A stretch of DNA of 64,000 nucleotides from Ariolimax columbianus (GCA_036924085.1 JAVGWX010000005.1:39441164-39505163); one strand, 5' to 3'; counted from the first letter of the stretch, positions 10,985-23,138 are shown. The notes: a model not told the origin generated them from the sequence alone. Numbers and translations: made by a program.

Positions 10985-11165
10985 TTTCATGAAAGTCTGG
11001 CTAACGAGGTGGGAATAAGGGTGATCCTAGAAGTAGTGAACAACATGCAAATGAAGCAAAGTATTGCACAATCGTCTGAAGGTCACTGGTCCACCTTCAT
11101 CAGCATGCTAAGCGACACACCACCTAAGTAAAAGAGTAAACTCACTCATCGTTGGCATTCAGCAA
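10985..11165 (+). repeat. (CAA)-tailed short repeat, partial copy
   Basis: It shares GTCTGGCTAACGAGGTG, CACCTTCATCAGCATGCT and a final AGAGTAAACTCACTCAT with six other copies in the window. The 5' part and CAA tail are missing. Confidence 0.65.
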
Positions 11166-11857
11166 GAAAGAAGATTCTCAATACTCATTCTGATAGTAAT
11201 GGTCTCACATGTCTGAGAACCGCTGTAAAAACATAGCCCTATATGTGTGTCCTGGAAGGACACATTCTTCAGAAAATATTTCACGTCTTGTAAAGTCCAC
11301 TGGACCCAGAGCACATTCGGAGACATTGAGTGATCTCGTTTTATTTGGTTGAGTGGTTGCATTTCTAGATTCTCTTAGAGATATAACGATTCTTTCAGCC
11401 AAGGACGAGAAAGAAGACTAACGTTCTGGTCAGGTACAAGATACTCATCAGACATGTTAGTAAGGGTCAGACATAATATTATTGCCAAGACCCTCACGTC
11501 GGCTTCGAAATTCACAGAAAAGACGCAGACATCATTGAAGAAAAAATAAAAAGTGCGAAGAACTCTTTCCAGAGCCTTGGACACGGACCCAGGACCGGTG
11601 CAAAATAATCTTGGAAGTTCCAGCGTAACAACGAAAAGTGAGCATCCAGCAGCAGCACAACAAATCCACTTTCTGCAGAAGCACAAGCGACAAGTACACT
11701 AGCAAGTATTGGACACATGTGTTTATAAATTAAAAGGTCGTGGAGAGCAATAAAGGGATAGCAATGAAATTGCACAGTACAACGGTGACATAGAAAACAA
11801 TTCCAGACCAGAAGGAGAGGCATGTACCAATTATCCTACCTGGAAGCGGGATGTTTT
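11166..11857. other. No recognisable feature
   Basis: Several overlapping open frames up to 103 codons on the minus strand have no recognisable domain and no repeat match in the window. Confidence 0.4.
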
Positions 11858-12085
11858 CGCGACGTTCTGGCTAACGAGGTGAAGGATCGACGTGATCCCC
11901 GTTGCAGTGAGCGACACGCAGATGAAGCCATGCATATTCCAGGCGCCGGGAGGACCTCGGTCCACCTTTATCAGTACATCCGGGATGTGAGGAAAGCTAC
12001 GACAAGCCGCCACTTAACGTCCTTTTTAGGGTGCACAGAAGGGTAATTCTATTCATTGTGGACACAACAACAACAATCAACCAAA
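11858..12085 (+). repeat. (CAA)-tailed short repeat
   Basis: The copy runs from GACGTTCTGGCTAACGAGGT through CCACTTAACGTCCTTTTTAG to ATTGTGGACACAACAACAAC. It is among the best copies and shows the short CAA tail. The repeat has no evident tRNA head and no coding capacity. Confidence 0.75.
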
Positions 12086-12194
12086 GAGCTATTTTAAATG
12101 TCGGCTATATCAGGATGTATTGGCGAGTTTCAATATGCTTGTATGTGTTAGGCATGTGTTAACACAAGTAATTGTTGACCTAGTATGTTGGAGA

Positions 12195-12365
12195 TTGCAA
12201 ACCACGTGCCTGGTTCATCCATGGTTGTGCTATGCCTGGCTTCATCAGCACGCTCAGGATGTGAGGAAAGCAACGACAACTCGTCACTTAACGTCCTTTT
12301 CAGGGCACACAAAAGAGTAAACTTACTTATTGTGGGCATTCGAAACAACATCAATATTATGACGT
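12195..12365 (+). repeat. (CAA)-tailed short repeat, 3' part
   Basis: It shares TTCATCAGCACGCTCAGGAT, GTCACTTAACGTCCTTTTC and TTATTGTGGGCATTCGAAAC with the other copies. It lies about 110 bp after the previous copy in the same orientation. Confidence 0.7.
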
Positions 12366-12536
12366 TTTTCTTTCTTATTCCTATAATTTCACTTATTCCC
12401 AAGATATTTATGCATTCAAAAAAAAATAATTATCAGCTAGATTAACATTCTCTAAAACCAACAATAACCCAACAGGCAAACATTTAATAAAATGTTCCCT
12501 TTAAGTCCTACAACAATCACTTAGTTATTGAAAAGT

Positions 12537-12612
12537 GTGTGTGTGCGTGTGCGTGCGTGTGTGCGTGTGTGTGTCTCTCTCTCTCTTTCTCTCCCTCCCT
12601 CTCTCTCTCTCC
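12537..12612 (+). repeat. (TG)n/(CT)n microsatellite
   Basis: A TG/CG-alternating tract passes directly into a CT-rich tract. Confidence 0.9.
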
Positions 12613-12950
12613 AGAGTAGGAACATTCGAATCGCTAATTACTATTTCACCAAAACGTTACATCAAAAATGATGTTTAGAAAGTCGTTCTAGCACCTTTTT
12701 TAATTCGTTACATGAATAGCACACTTAACAATACATCATTATTGGAAATTCTGGGTGGTTTTTATGTTATTTTCTACAAACATTTTCAATTTTTAGTTTC
12801 CATTTTATGTGATTTGACATGTCTACTTAAAGGCTATTTGATGAGTTCTATTCAAAGAGTAACATTTTCAGAATGGTAAGAGCTATCTGACCAATCACAT
12901 TTACAAACAAATATCCAAATAAATAAGATGTAGAATCACAAGTTCACTAT

Positions 12951-13027
12951 CAACTCTCATTTTCTCATTATTAACTCTCATTTTCTCATTATTAACTCTC
13001 ATTTTCTCATTATTAACTCTCATTTTC
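12951..13027 (+). repeat. 21-bp minisatellite, about 3.7 units
   Basis: The unit AACTCTCATTTTCTCATTATT is repeated with no visible change. Confidence 0.9.
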
Positions 13028-13164
13028 AAATATTTCCATTTAAAGAACATTTTTTTTTCAAAATGGGTTTTGACCATAATTAAATGAAGTCAATATTTTC
13101 TCAATTATTTCAGTGTATTATTGTTCACTATTTAAAAGCAGTATGTGTCTTTTTATTTGTTCTT

Positions 13165-13326
13165 TTCTCTTCTTTGTTCGTTCTCAATTTCCAGCTACTA
13201 AGCCCTGAGCAGTGCTTTATAAGTAGCAGGTTGTAGACCGGAGAACGGAATACGTTGTGTCGCTAGTTTACAGCTTGACTGCGATATTTGCACCTTTCGG
13301 TCCGAAACAACCGTCTTCTGCAGAAT
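13165..13326 (-). repeat. (GAA)-tailed short repeat, copy 1
   Basis: On the minus strand it carries GGACCGAAAGGTGCAAATAT, CGTATTCCGTTCTCCGG and TTGAGAACGAACAAAGAAGA. The same blocks are in the plus-strand copies at 53262-53605 and 58335-58695. Only the 3' half is kept here. Confidence 0.7.
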
Positions 13327-14169
13327 TTGTTTTTTTTAATTTGATTATATTTTTCAGTTACCTAGTTTTGAAATATCTCTCCTTCTACGTTATACGTAGG
13401 TCCGGGTGTAGCTAGGTCTGGGCTGGTCGTCCGGCTCGTTAAATGACAGTGAAGCGTCTTGATATACCCTCTCCTTTCCAGGTGTAGAGATCGCCGCTGG
13501 ATTCACTGTTCAGCTTGCCGCCGAGGATATTCCATGCCAATGGCATCTCCTACATTATTTTGTTCCCAGCAACACTTTCATGAGGGACCCCCTATTTATT
13601 AGAGAGCCTGCTATGTGTCGTGATCGAACAACCGGCGGTATAACTGGGCGGGTAGATTAGCTCATTTGCCTTGGTTGGCAGCCAATCGAAGAAAAAGTCA
13701 ACTCTGACTATCAGAACGGGTAGACGAAGCTCGTTAGCCTGTTTAGGCAGTTCCTCTATAACTCTGATTTTAAACCCGCACGTCCTAGAGAGTGATGGCT
13801 AGTTTTGGGACGATGAGAGTATCATTGGATGTCTCAAGTAACTAGCATATGTGGGCAACAACTCCACTGCCTTGTGGAAACTTTGGGAGAGAGTAAGGAT
13901 ACGTTAGTAAACTCAGGCAGAACAACCGGAATGGTATCACATAAGGCGGAAGGTTTCAAAATTGCGAACTTATTCCGGCAACTCTTGCAGCTGAGCTGGT
14001 GCCGAATTGTCATGCTTGCATTTCTTTGGCTTTCACCAGCGAGGCCGAGAGGAGAATCCTGCAGTTTGGGCAGCCCAGGGTCTCCATAGTCAGCGCCCAG
14101 GCTGGCTCCCTGAGAGGCTACTCACAGGGTGCCACGAGCACGGTCTGCAAAGACTGATCCGCCTATGAA
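13327..14169. other. No recognisable feature
   Basis: An 86-codon open frame at 13829-14089 has no motif I recognise. Weak LINE remnant sequence may begin near 14080, but I cannot support it. Confidence 0.35.
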
Positions 14170-14399
14170 TACGTAGGTCTATCAATATCTTGGGTCAAGG
14201 CGAAAATTCAGAACCTTGGCTCCGACACTGGTCATCACAGCATTGGTGTCCATAGTCACACAGTTGAGTGCACCAATGAATTCACATACCTGTGAAGTTC
14301 TTTTTTCATCCGATGGACGCAGTGCGCCTGACATGTTAAGTCGGATCGGGCTTGCTGACTCCGCTATGAAAAACTTTCACACGTTTTGAATTATGGCAG

Positions 14400-14447
<48 letters not shown>

Positions 14448-14955
14448 TCTCTCTCTCTCACTCTCTCTCTCTTTCTATTTCGCTCTTTTTCGCTGATATA
14501 AAATACGTATTTATCAGACGTGTGTGATTCCTATCCTCCTGTGGGGTTCATAAGCTTGGACCCTACTTGAACAGAACATAGCAAAATGCGACGCCTTTCA
14601 CTTGAGAAACCAGCGACGCATCCTCGGTATCCGGTGGTTTGATCTTGTCTACAATGTCGAGTTTTCCCTCCATCTCCGACACTCTGGTCCGCCGCCGCAT
14701 GTGTGTGTTTGATCACGTGGTTCGACTGGACCAGGAACTTCCGCTTACCATATCATGTTCAAGTCAGCTATATGTAACAGCGGTCTTCCATCGCCAGCTG
14801 AAGGCGTGGGAGGAGCCGTGCCAGTTCTACATGGCTCCAGCAGATAGCAATGTCTCCTTCAGCATTGAACGAGGTTTGACTACAAGTCTCAGCAGTTGGA
14901 CATGGTAGCGGTGGATCGTCGCAACGGGCCCTAGATGACTAGGCGAACATTATTA
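14170..14955 (+). pseudogene. Family B LINE fragment, decayed
   Basis: Frames give LSISWVKAKIQNLGSDTG, HSHTVECTNEFTYL and SDGRSAPDML-like, matching the thumb region of the family B copies. A CT microsatellite interrupts it. Later FDHVVRLDQELP and WLQQIAMSPSALNEV appear. The end TAGGCGAACATTATTATTA is the family's ATT-rich 3' end. Confidence 0.65.
14402..14472 (+). repeat. (CT)n microsatellite inside a family B fragment
   Basis: About 35 CT units with two CA interruptions; it splits the LINE fragment. Confidence 0.95.
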
Positions 14956-15029
14956 TTACGTTACAATAATCAGTACAAATAATATTCTTTTTTACTCTTA
15001 ATTCGTTCATGTCATGCGATATGTACAAG

Positions 15030-15560
15030 AATATAATCCAGCAAACATATGAAGCAGCGAGATGTTGTATGCTACATGAAGGTCAGCTTTCTGAACTCAT
15101 TGAAATAAGAATCGGGGTTCTGCAGGGCTGTCTACTGTCACCATTAATCTTCCTGCTGGTCATTGACAGGATATTAAACGGACATTGACGAGACAACTTG
15201 ACTTGGCTCTTCTGTCCCCTACCCACAGCCATATGCAAATAAGATACGTATACTCGAAGAGAGGTTGCTACAACTGGCGCTAAAAAGACACAGGGACAAG
15301 TTTTGAAAAAAAATGCAATTAACAAATATAAAAAAATGGATTTGGAGTTACCTACCTTCACAATATAGTCTATACCATACCTTGTCAGCTATATTGATAC
15401 ATGAGGAGGTACCGAAGAAGATGTTAAGAAAACAGACAGCGAGAAGAGCTTTCATTGTTTTCAGGACTTTATGGAAAACCAGAAAATAGGCTGACTGCTA
15501 GTTTCAGGACAAGACAACCAGAGCTGCCAAGACACTTATACACTAGGTAATCCTGGATAA
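15030..15560 (+). pseudogene. LINE reverse transcriptase fragment (CR1/Jockey-type)
   Basis: The sequence reads IIQQTYEAARCCMLHEGQL, then RIGVLQGCLLSPLIFLLVID, the conserved GVxQGCLLSP block and the start of motif C's helix. Downstream frames have many stops. The family cannot be resolved from this stretch. Confidence 0.65.
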
Positions 15561-15609
15561 CAGAGACGACTTGCTAAGGAGAAGTGATCAGTTAATTTCA
15601 TGAAGTTGT

Positions 15610-15800
15610 CTTTACAGCGTCAGTCCATATTGTCAAGTTGTCTTCTTAACTTCAGTCCATATCATCAAGTTGTCTTCATAAGTTCAGTCCAAATTGTCAA
15701 GTTATCTGCTTAACTTCAGTCCATATCATCAAATTGTCTAATTGACTACAGTCCCTATTGGCAACTAGTCTTCTTGACTTCAGCCCATATCATCAAGTTG
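15610..15800 (+). repeat. Degenerate minisatellite, period about 30-33 bp
   Basis: Six imperfect units around CTTCAGTCCATATCATCAAG TTGTCTTCTTAA. The core CTTCAGTCCAT also appears in the unrelated-looking 29-bp repeat at 1483. Confidence 0.8.
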
Positions 15801-16215
15801 TTCCGATCAAGAAGTGTTCTTGAAGGTCATAATTCCGTCATTGTTGCTAGATGTTGTCGACTTCAAAATTCAGTCAATGTCCAACATAAAAGAAAATGAC
15901 AGCAATAGACATCACTGCCGGACTCCCGGTTCGTACCATAAAGGCTTATAAATGCAGAACCCGGCAACTAAAATCACATTTGCATACGTTTTCAAAATGA
16001 GACAGTGGTAACATAAATATACTATACGAGTAACATCAAGAGGAGGGCTCTGACAAAGACAAAGGACAGTAGTGAAAGGAGAACTTTGCATTTGAAAATC
16101 GACATAGCACATAAATAAGAAATGTCCAGGGACAAATTAGATTGATGATAAGTGACGTTTCTCTAAAAAGTTAAATCCGTTCCGACTTAGTACGTGAAAC
16201 AAGAGATAATTGCAG

Positions 16216-16571
16216 TTGTTAGGACAGACAGTTGTTAGGACAGACAGTTGTTAGGACAGACAGTTGTTAGGACAGACAGTTGTTAGGACAGACAGCTGTT
16301 AGGACAGACAGTTGTTAGGACAGACAGTTGTTAGGACAGACAGCTGTTAGGACAGACCGTTGTTAGGACAGACAGTCGTTAGGACAGACAGTCGTTAGGA
16401 CAGACAGCTGTTAGGACAGACAGCTGTTAGGACAGACCGTTGTTAGGACAGACAGATGTTAGGACAGACCGTTGTTAGGACAGACAGTCGTTAGGACAGA
16501 CAGTTGTTAGGACAGACAGTGGTTAGGACAGACAGTTGTTAAGACAGACAGTTGTTAGGACAGACAGTCGC
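16216..16571 (+). repeat. 16-bp minisatellite, about 22 units
   Basis: The unit is TTGTTAGGACAGACAG with substitutions concentrated at the first three bases (ctg, tcg, ccg variants). Confidence 0.95.
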
Positions 16572-17040
16572 TATGTTTCCCTCCCAGTCGAGTATTCAAA
16601 GGTTAAATATACGTCTTTCGTAAAGGTGTTGTTACTTGTGGTTATAATTACAATACGAATACAATTGCATTTTTGTTGTGGAAACACGTAGGAAGACAAA
16701 GCCATACTGAAATAAAAATAAAACAAAAACATCGCACATGTCAAGTTGATTTTTAGTATGCCATTTTGTTTATGAAAACGTATGACAGCCATCATCAATT
16801 TGGGATTTGAAAGTTGAACATGTCTGTGGAATTCGTAATGCGAAAGGGACCTAGGCATTATAAAAGATTATAGAGGTAAGGTGAATGAGCTTGCCCTGGT
16901 ACAGTGAAACAGAAAAATGCAATGTTAGGTATGATCAAAATAAATATTAAACAAAAGGAGAAAGGAAGTGATAGTTAAGCTGTATAAAACATCAGTTAAA
17001 CCTCATCATCAATTGGCGTCTCAGCCTCTACAGACCATGC
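16572..17040. other. No recognisable feature
   Basis: A 95-codon minus-strand open frame is present, but I see no domain or repeat match. Confidence 0.4.
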
Positions 17041-17043
17041 GCG

Positions 17044-17440
17044 TGACGCCCTATCAGTTTTGTCCAGCTCTGTCCTGTGTATTTCGACTGCTGTTGCTGT
17101 AAAGGCCGATCTGTGACTTACAGTCCCTGTCACGGATCGTACAACCATACTGAGGAGGCTGGCTTGCGTGGCTGTTCCTTGATCTCTTCAGCCTTTCTCT
17201 TTTCTCTGCAGCAAGAAGACGTCTACGAGCGTCAGCAGTCACTATACCAACCCCCCCCCCCCCCCCCCTCAGCCACCTACCTCCCCCTCCCCAACTGATT
17301 GTTTCCAGATAGCTCTATTCCTATAGCTCTATAATTTCTTCCCAGCCATCGGATGGGATGTCGCATGATTTCATGCCCCTATTGCATACGTCCTTCAATC
17401 GCAGTGTAGGACGGCCGATTCTTCTACCTGATTTAAACAC
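17044..17440 (-). pseudogene. LINE C-terminal fragment with zinc-finger-like end
   Basis: The minus strand reads GRPTLRLKDVCNRGMKSCDI then PSDGWEEII, then after a poly-C tract TADARRRLLAAEKRERLKRS and CTIRDRDCKSQIGLYSN. The order GRP.LR.KD.C..., DGWEE, basic segment, then C..C..RDC.S.IGL.S matches the C-terminus of Jockey-like LINE proteins. The homopolymer at 17252-17268 breaks the frame. Confidence 0.65.
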
Positions 17441-17790
17441 GCTGAACAGCAGAGCGACAAAACTGATAGCGGGATACATGAATTATGTTTATGAGAAAGA
17501 CTCAGAAATAACTGGCTTACAGTATCTAGGAAAGAGAAGAATTCAAGGTAACTAAATGCAGGTGTATACGATACTTAAACGAATGGATATATTAGGTTAA
17601 AATACGTTTTTCAAAGTACAACGCCTACAAGAACAAGATAGCAGAAACACGAATTAAGGTCCAGGTTAATTACCACGAAATATGTATTTAGTCTGAGAGT
17701 GATGAATTCTTGGAATGAATTGCCACCTGAAATAGTGGTTGCTGGGTTCCAGAATATATTGACTGCACGTTTTTACATCAACTGAAGTAG
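17441..17790 (+). pseudogene. CR1-like LINE C-terminal fragment
   Basis: The frame gives SRATKLIAGYMNYVYEKDSE, ITGLQYLGKRRIQGN, then a frameshifted ILGMNCHLK/WNELPPEIVVAG. This RATKLI...LGL..L..RR.RGD...WN.LP..VV.A order is the usual carboxyl end of CR1/Rex-type reverse transcriptases. It lies back-to-back with the minus-strand fragment at 17044-17440. Confidence 0.65.
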
Positions 17791-18079
17791 ACGAAACTAG
17801 CGTAGAAAGTCAAATAACCGACGATCGTATATTATTACAAACACTTTAATGGAAGAATTGCAGAAGGCATATATAACAGTATTAGGTATGCTAACATTTA
17901 CTGCATGTTGTAATACATATTCAAAAATTAAAAAAACCTAAGCTGAATAGATCTCAACTGCCATTCCAAGTCCACCGGATCATTGAAAATGTAAGTGAAA
18001 ATGACTCAAGAGACTGACCAGTTTGAGAACTGCAGAAAGTAAAAGGTTCAAATTGTGGTTTCTAAAGAAAGTTTCACAG

Positions 18080-18250
18080 ACAAGGTTTCACGTCTTGTGT
18101 ATATTGTTCTATCCAGGCGACATCTGGGGACTGACATTACTCACCAGACAGTCGACACGAGACTGTCTCATTTCCAGCACGCGATGGCTTTGAAGTATCT
18201 TCAGAAACCGATCTGGCTGGGTCAAATACTTTCAATATATATCATTGCTT
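18080..18250 (+). repeat. Dispersed repeat E, copy 1
   Basis: It shares CATCTGGGGAC, a TTA-CTC-CAGA core, GAGAC-GTCTC and AGCACGCGAT with 23790-23945 in the same orientation. No coding sense or tail is visible. Confidence 0.55.
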
Positions 18251-18402
18251 TCCACGAGTCTTTTTCTCGTTCCCTCTCTCGCTCTATCTTTCGCTTTTTC
18301 TCTTTCCACCTACTTCTTCGCTTCCTTAATCTCACACTGTTGACGCCATCATATATATATTTTAACAAAAGAAGCATTTTCTTTGAAAACAAAGTAACTG
18401 TT

Positions 18403-18535
18403 AAATCATCTCCTACTTCCTGTTATATCATCTCCTACTTCCTGTTATATCATCTCCTACTTCCTGTTAAATCATCTCCTACTTCCTGTTATATCATCTC
18501 CTACTTCCTGTTATATCATCTTCTACTTACTGCTT
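18403..18535 (+). repeat. 22-bp minisatellite, about 6 units
   Basis: The unit is TCATCTCCTACTTCCTGTTA plus TA. The 167-codon open frame across it (18055-18558) is explained by the repeat and is not a gene. Confidence 0.9.
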
Positions 18536-18759
18536 TATCTTGTGGCATATACTTCTGAAATTGACTGATTATGTTTGAAAAAAAGAATCTATATTTTGTT
18601 TCCATTAATCCACTAGCATGATGTAGTTCTTTGCAGAGACGTGCTATCAACAATATACTAAAATAGGCCATGCGCTAGCTGTAGTGGAGAGCTTGTAAGC
18701 CGAACAAATTCAGATGTAAAGGAGCTCTCCACAGACTGCAAAGTTTCGACATTAAACAA

Positions 18760-18925
18760 GGTTCGAGTGGAGTGCAGCGCATCAGAGGACGGCGCAGGAG
18801 AGTGTACAACTAGCGAGCTACATGGACCATCAGCATCCATACCTTACGCCATTTGATCAGAGTGACTGAGCACATATGGGTATCCCCAGAGTGCAGTGAC
18901 GTCGATTCTTAGAAACAGAAACTAA
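18760..18925 (+). repeat. Dispersed repeat D, copy 1
   Basis: The blocks GGACCATCAG, TTACGCCATTTGATCAGAG, ATGGGTAT and GCAGTGACGTCGATT are shared with 58085-58215. Confidence 0.6.
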
Positions 18926-19790
18926 AATCAAGACGAATTTTTTTACAATTATATAGACTAGTCATGGAAAATGTTGCATCGAAAGATGGACAGAATTTGG
19001 TCGAGTTACGCAAGAAACCTCCCCTTGGACATCGCCTGTCTTAATGAACATGGACGTCACTGACTTCCAACTGGCGAATCACCTTGCAGGAAAAACCTGA
19101 AAAGTTGGGGAAACAGGGATGATGAATGAATGTAGAGTAGCCCAGGACCACCTGATGTTCTTCCCAAACCTCTCGGAGACTTGCAGTATGGACTCCCTGC
19201 TGAGGCTCAACGACAGGGCTCAATATTGGAAGACTGATGTGTGATGCTTGGGACATGGAAAGTAAGCAAGTGTAAAAGATTCCAAGCTAAGACGTTTGAA
19301 AAACGGCTAAATTACAAGCCGAACCTGTGACCAGGGTTGGCAGATCCAATTGTTTATAAAAATCCAAGCATATTGATTTGTTTATGAATTTGACACTAAA
19401 ACAAATTTGAGGAAAACAATTTATTTTCTTCTCAATAACATTTGTTTACTCCTCTGAAGGTCATACTGACATTTCTGGGGTCGGGTTTGTTTTGTTAAAA
19501 AAAGCTCCTCAGCTTTTTAAATTATAGTTTGTGTCTAGCTATTATTTCTTAAATGTTAGAGGTTTGAGTTGCGCATTCTCCTAAGATTGCATTATGTCAG
19601 CATAAGTGGCACAAATCATTCAGGCGATCATTGCTCTGGAAATTAGTAAACATAACCACACTTCTCACGATTCGCGGTGTAATTGATTGTGTTTCAAAGG
19701 ACAAATGGTAGAAAACTGGCAGCCAAAATGCAGAATTAAGCGTCTTTTCCCAGAAAGAAGGCAATCGCTACAGAGTAGTAAAAGTTGTTT
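18926..19790. other. No recognisable feature
   Basis: AT-rich DNA; short open frames only, no motif or window repeat recognised. Confidence 0.4.
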
Positions 19791-19791
19791 G

Positions 19792-20085
19792 TTCAGGCCC
19801 AACATACTGACCAGGACGTGGCGTTAGGGTCAGGCAAAACATACTGACCAGGAATCGGTATAGCTGGCGAGATGTGGATCGACGTGAACCACTCGATAGT
19901 GAGCATCACGCAAATGAAGCGAAGCATAGCACGACTTCCTGGAGGACCAAGACCCACCTTCATAAGCACGTTCGAGATGGGAGGAAATGTACTACAACCC
20001 GCCAAGTTCTGCCCTTTTCAGGGCGCACAAAAGAGTAAACGTAATCATTGTGGGTACTAAACAACCACAAAACCACTACTTGCAT
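19792..20085 (+). repeat. (CAA)-tailed short repeat, longer copy
   Basis: It includes the 5' part with two AACATACTGACCAGGA motifs, then ATCACGCAAATGAAGC, CACCTTCATAAGCACGTTCG and AAGAGTAAACGTAATCATTG. The tail is ACAACCAC. The double CATACTGACCAGG is also present at 62700. Confidence 0.7.
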
Positions 20086-20449
20086 TTTTTGAAGCACCAG
20101 AAATACTGATATCATTAATATATGGCACAGCCAATTGTTTAGATCCAAGTAAACACATGCGAGTAGCTCAAAGAACTGCTGCTGCCCATCCGGATTAACT
20201 GCATCTAAGGCCACAACTAAAGCAAGTTATGACGTGTAAATAGAATACGAAGAGAGGTCCTTGTGTGAATTATGCGATGCTTGCAGGAATGTTTGCTCCA
20301 AGTATGAAGTTGAAATAAATGCACTGGAAGCCGTCGTGCACCTTCTGTGGATAATTTGTATGGCTTTCAATCACAGATCTAAAACGTTATTTTTACAGAC
20401 TCGATTCCTTTAAGCATTACACGTTGGTGGATATTGTAGATCTGACCAT

Positions 20450-21340
20450 ATCCATAAAGTATGGCGTGTTCTGGAGGAATACGATGTTTTGGGGACAGCT
20501 ACTGTACAGTATACGGGTTATGTCCGCGAATAGCGATAGGGCTGTTAAGACAACTGTCGGACAGACAAACTGGCTATCAATTAAAAGTGGGGTGCGCCAA
20601 GGATGTTTTCTCTCCCTCTTTTATTTATCATATATATTGATAAAATCACTCGACTGTCAAATCTATGTGAAGAAACTGTAAACGAATTTATTTTTACAGA
20701 CGATCAGAGTCTGTTCTACAAAGATCAGAATGATTTGCAACACCACCTGACATGTCTCAACTCAGCCTGCTTGAATAAAACGTGAAGATCAACCGTGGTA
20801 AAACATAAACTATGATAATAAACCTCCTACCATTACAGCGTAGGTACCACACCGGTGGCAAAATCTTAAAGCAGGTCCAGGAATTAACGTATCTGGGAAG
20901 TGTCTTCGCCGAAGACGGCAGGCTGGGCAGAGAGATAGAAAATAAAATCCAAAAGGCAAACAAGGAGCACTACCGACTGACACCGATACTAGAACATCCT
21001 AGTGTCGATATGTCCACTAAACAGAAGCTGATAAACACATTGACCATCCCTGAGTTATGTTATCAATGCCAAGCATGGCCACTACTAGAAAAGCGCAAAC
21101 GTAAGATCGAGCGAGACTGGTGAAATGTAGCAGAAAAAGAAAATTTCGAGACAGCACTGTAACACTACGCTTTTGGAATATGATGGGGACTACACCGGTT
21201 GACTACTATATTGAAGCAGAGAGTAAAGTGGTTTGATCATTTGACAAGAATGCACTAGGAGCAACCTGCAGCTACATCACAGTACATAAAGGTATCAGGT
21301 TCTCGAGCCAGAGGTCGGCCATGGCGACGTTAGATAGAGG
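20450..21340 (+). pseudogene. RTE-like LINE reverse transcriptase, decayed
   Basis: Blocks in order are VWRVLEEYDVLG, TVGQTNWLSIKSGVRQGC, a frameshifted LSPLLFIIYIDKITRLSN, EFIFTDDQSLFYKDQND (FADD changed to FTDD), LTYLGSVFAEDGRLG, IQKANKEHYRLTPILEH, TKQKLINTLTIPELCYQC, then a frameshifted VKWFDHLTRM and GRPWRRWI. The last lies near 21320. It is the closest relative of the split fragment at 2912/5219. Confidence 0.8.
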
Positions 21341-21499
21341 GATAAAGGAAATACTCCAAAAGTTCAACATGTCGACAACACAAGCAAGCCTTCCATCTAG
21401 CGAAAACCAGAAAGCTACGCATACTGCGACGCAGCAAAACAAGAATAGTAGGACAAAAGAAGAAGACCATAACCAAATTTCTCTAGAAGTTGACCCCAT

Positions 21500-21985
21500 T
21501 ATCATCTTCCATGTCGTCAAAGTTCGTGTGCAATCAATCCCTGGACACTCAAACACCTGGTGATGACATGTCAGAAGGACACGCAAAGAAGAAAGCAAGA
21601 TAAGATCAGCCACACACAGCGACAACTCTGCAAACAGCCAAACAGCGTATAGAAACAGCTAACAAAGGAACTTTGCTGAACATTGTTCCATTGAAAGCAC
21701 GGAGAAGGAGGTCTACAAACATGGCACAACCAAATCAAAATGGCGAAGTCAATCAACCCACAAGGATTGATCAGAGACTTTTTTCCGACTGAGAAAATAA
21801 CATCCCACTTATCAAATACCTGAACATAATTCAAACACAGCACACTCCAGTGCAAGCTGCTTGCTCACGCATTTGATGCAGTTGACCAGCATCCTCTCTT
21901 TGAGTACTCGGCGCTTAACGATGTTAGAAAAGTGCTATTTACTCCGAGGTCAGAAACATGGAACACATTGTATGAAAATAAATAA
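21500..21985 (+). pseudogene. RNase H/C-terminal remnant of a LINE
   Basis: Frames give VQSIPGHSNTW followed by DDMSEGHAKKKA (compare W.PGH....G...AD..AK), and at the end DVRKVLFTPRSETWNTLYEN. The latter resembles C-terminal segments of RNase H-bearing LINEs. Evidence is limited to these blocks. Confidence 0.45.
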
Positions 21986-22785
21986 TAACTAAACTCGTAC
22001 ATATACGAATACGCTTAATTATGAAACAGCAGTTTTATTTTAAAGCATTTTTAGAAGATGTGAACCATAAATTGTGTCTTATTTTGTTAAATTTGGTTGC
22101 CCTTTAGAAAAAAAGAATGTTGATGTCACCATTAACCAATTTTGCACAAACTCCATTACCTTATCGTCAGCTAGTTGGGGCATATCTGATACACATTTTC
22201 TTATAACCGAGGTCATCATGGACAATTGGGTGCGCTGTGACGTGCATCATGTTGAAATCATTTGTAACTCGCCTGTTATCACGGACTAGTTGGTCGATCT
22301 GATGTTTCACTGTGCCAGTTGTCAAGCTTGCTGGTCCATTCCCATCCCATCCCCTACGGCGGTTCATCAATGACGTTTTGTCATTCGTTTTGAATTCTAC
22401 CCATTCATACTCTCCCCTGACTCAAGCAACGCTCCATACTGAACCTTCATTCTACGTTAGATTTTAGAAAGTCTCACAACATCTGATCCCAAAAAGAACA
22501 AGTAACACCTCTTTGTTTTTTTCCGTTGCAAGTCGACACAGGGCGGTCGTTTTTGGATGCTATATTGTTCATGCGCATACAGGTCAATCTTCACATGGAG
22601 TATTGCTAAAGAGCCTATTTGTGTCCTGAAATATTATTTTCCGTTGTACATACTCTTCAATGCACTTTATAATCAAATTGATGTTACTTTGACTGTGTCT
22701 CGCACAAAACATTTACCGTAACGCCACATCAAAAACAACAATACTTTTTTTTGTCTAGCAATATTTATTTAAATATTACAGCTTT
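21986..22785. other. No recognisable feature
   Basis: AT-rich sequence with no motif I can name. It ends at the target-site duplication of the next family A fragment. Confidence 0.4.
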
Positions 22786-22799
22786 GAATTGCGTATTCT

Positions 22800-23124
22800 A
22801 CACAAAAAATGATGCCTACTACCAGCTGAACAGAAGAGAGCAGGTTGTGGTCTTCAGACTCCGCACAGGCCACAACAGACTGAGGTACCATCTATTCAAT
22901 AAATTGAAGATAGGTGGCACTGACGAATGCTCGTGTGGCACAGGGAAAATTACCGCTGAACATCTGCTGCAAAATTTCCCGACTTATGAGGACCAGAGAA
23001 AGCACATGTGGCCATCACTAGTGGCAACACTAGACAAGCTCTATGGCAGTGCCGACAGCCTCAGGATGACAGCTGCTTTCTTCGAACAAATTCAAGTTGA
23101 CGTCTGACAGCGTACGAAGAAGAA
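22800..23124 (+). mobile_element. Family A LINE 3' fragment with target-site duplication
   Basis: It is a 5'-truncated insertion starting at CACAAAAAATGATGCC. It carries the last 95 or so codons of family A (RLRTGHNRLRYHLFNKLKIG, C-x-C-G, EHLLQNFPTYEDQ) to the stop and CAGCGTACG(AAG)n. GAATTGCGTATTCT flanks it at 22786-22799 and 23125-23138, a perfect 14-bp duplication. Confidence 0.9.
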
Positions 23125-23138
23125 GAATTGCGTATTCT

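Noticed and set aside
18055..18558. A 167-codon gene
   Set aside because: Its second half is a 22-bp minisatellite and the first half is part of dispersed repeat E; no start context or domain supports it.
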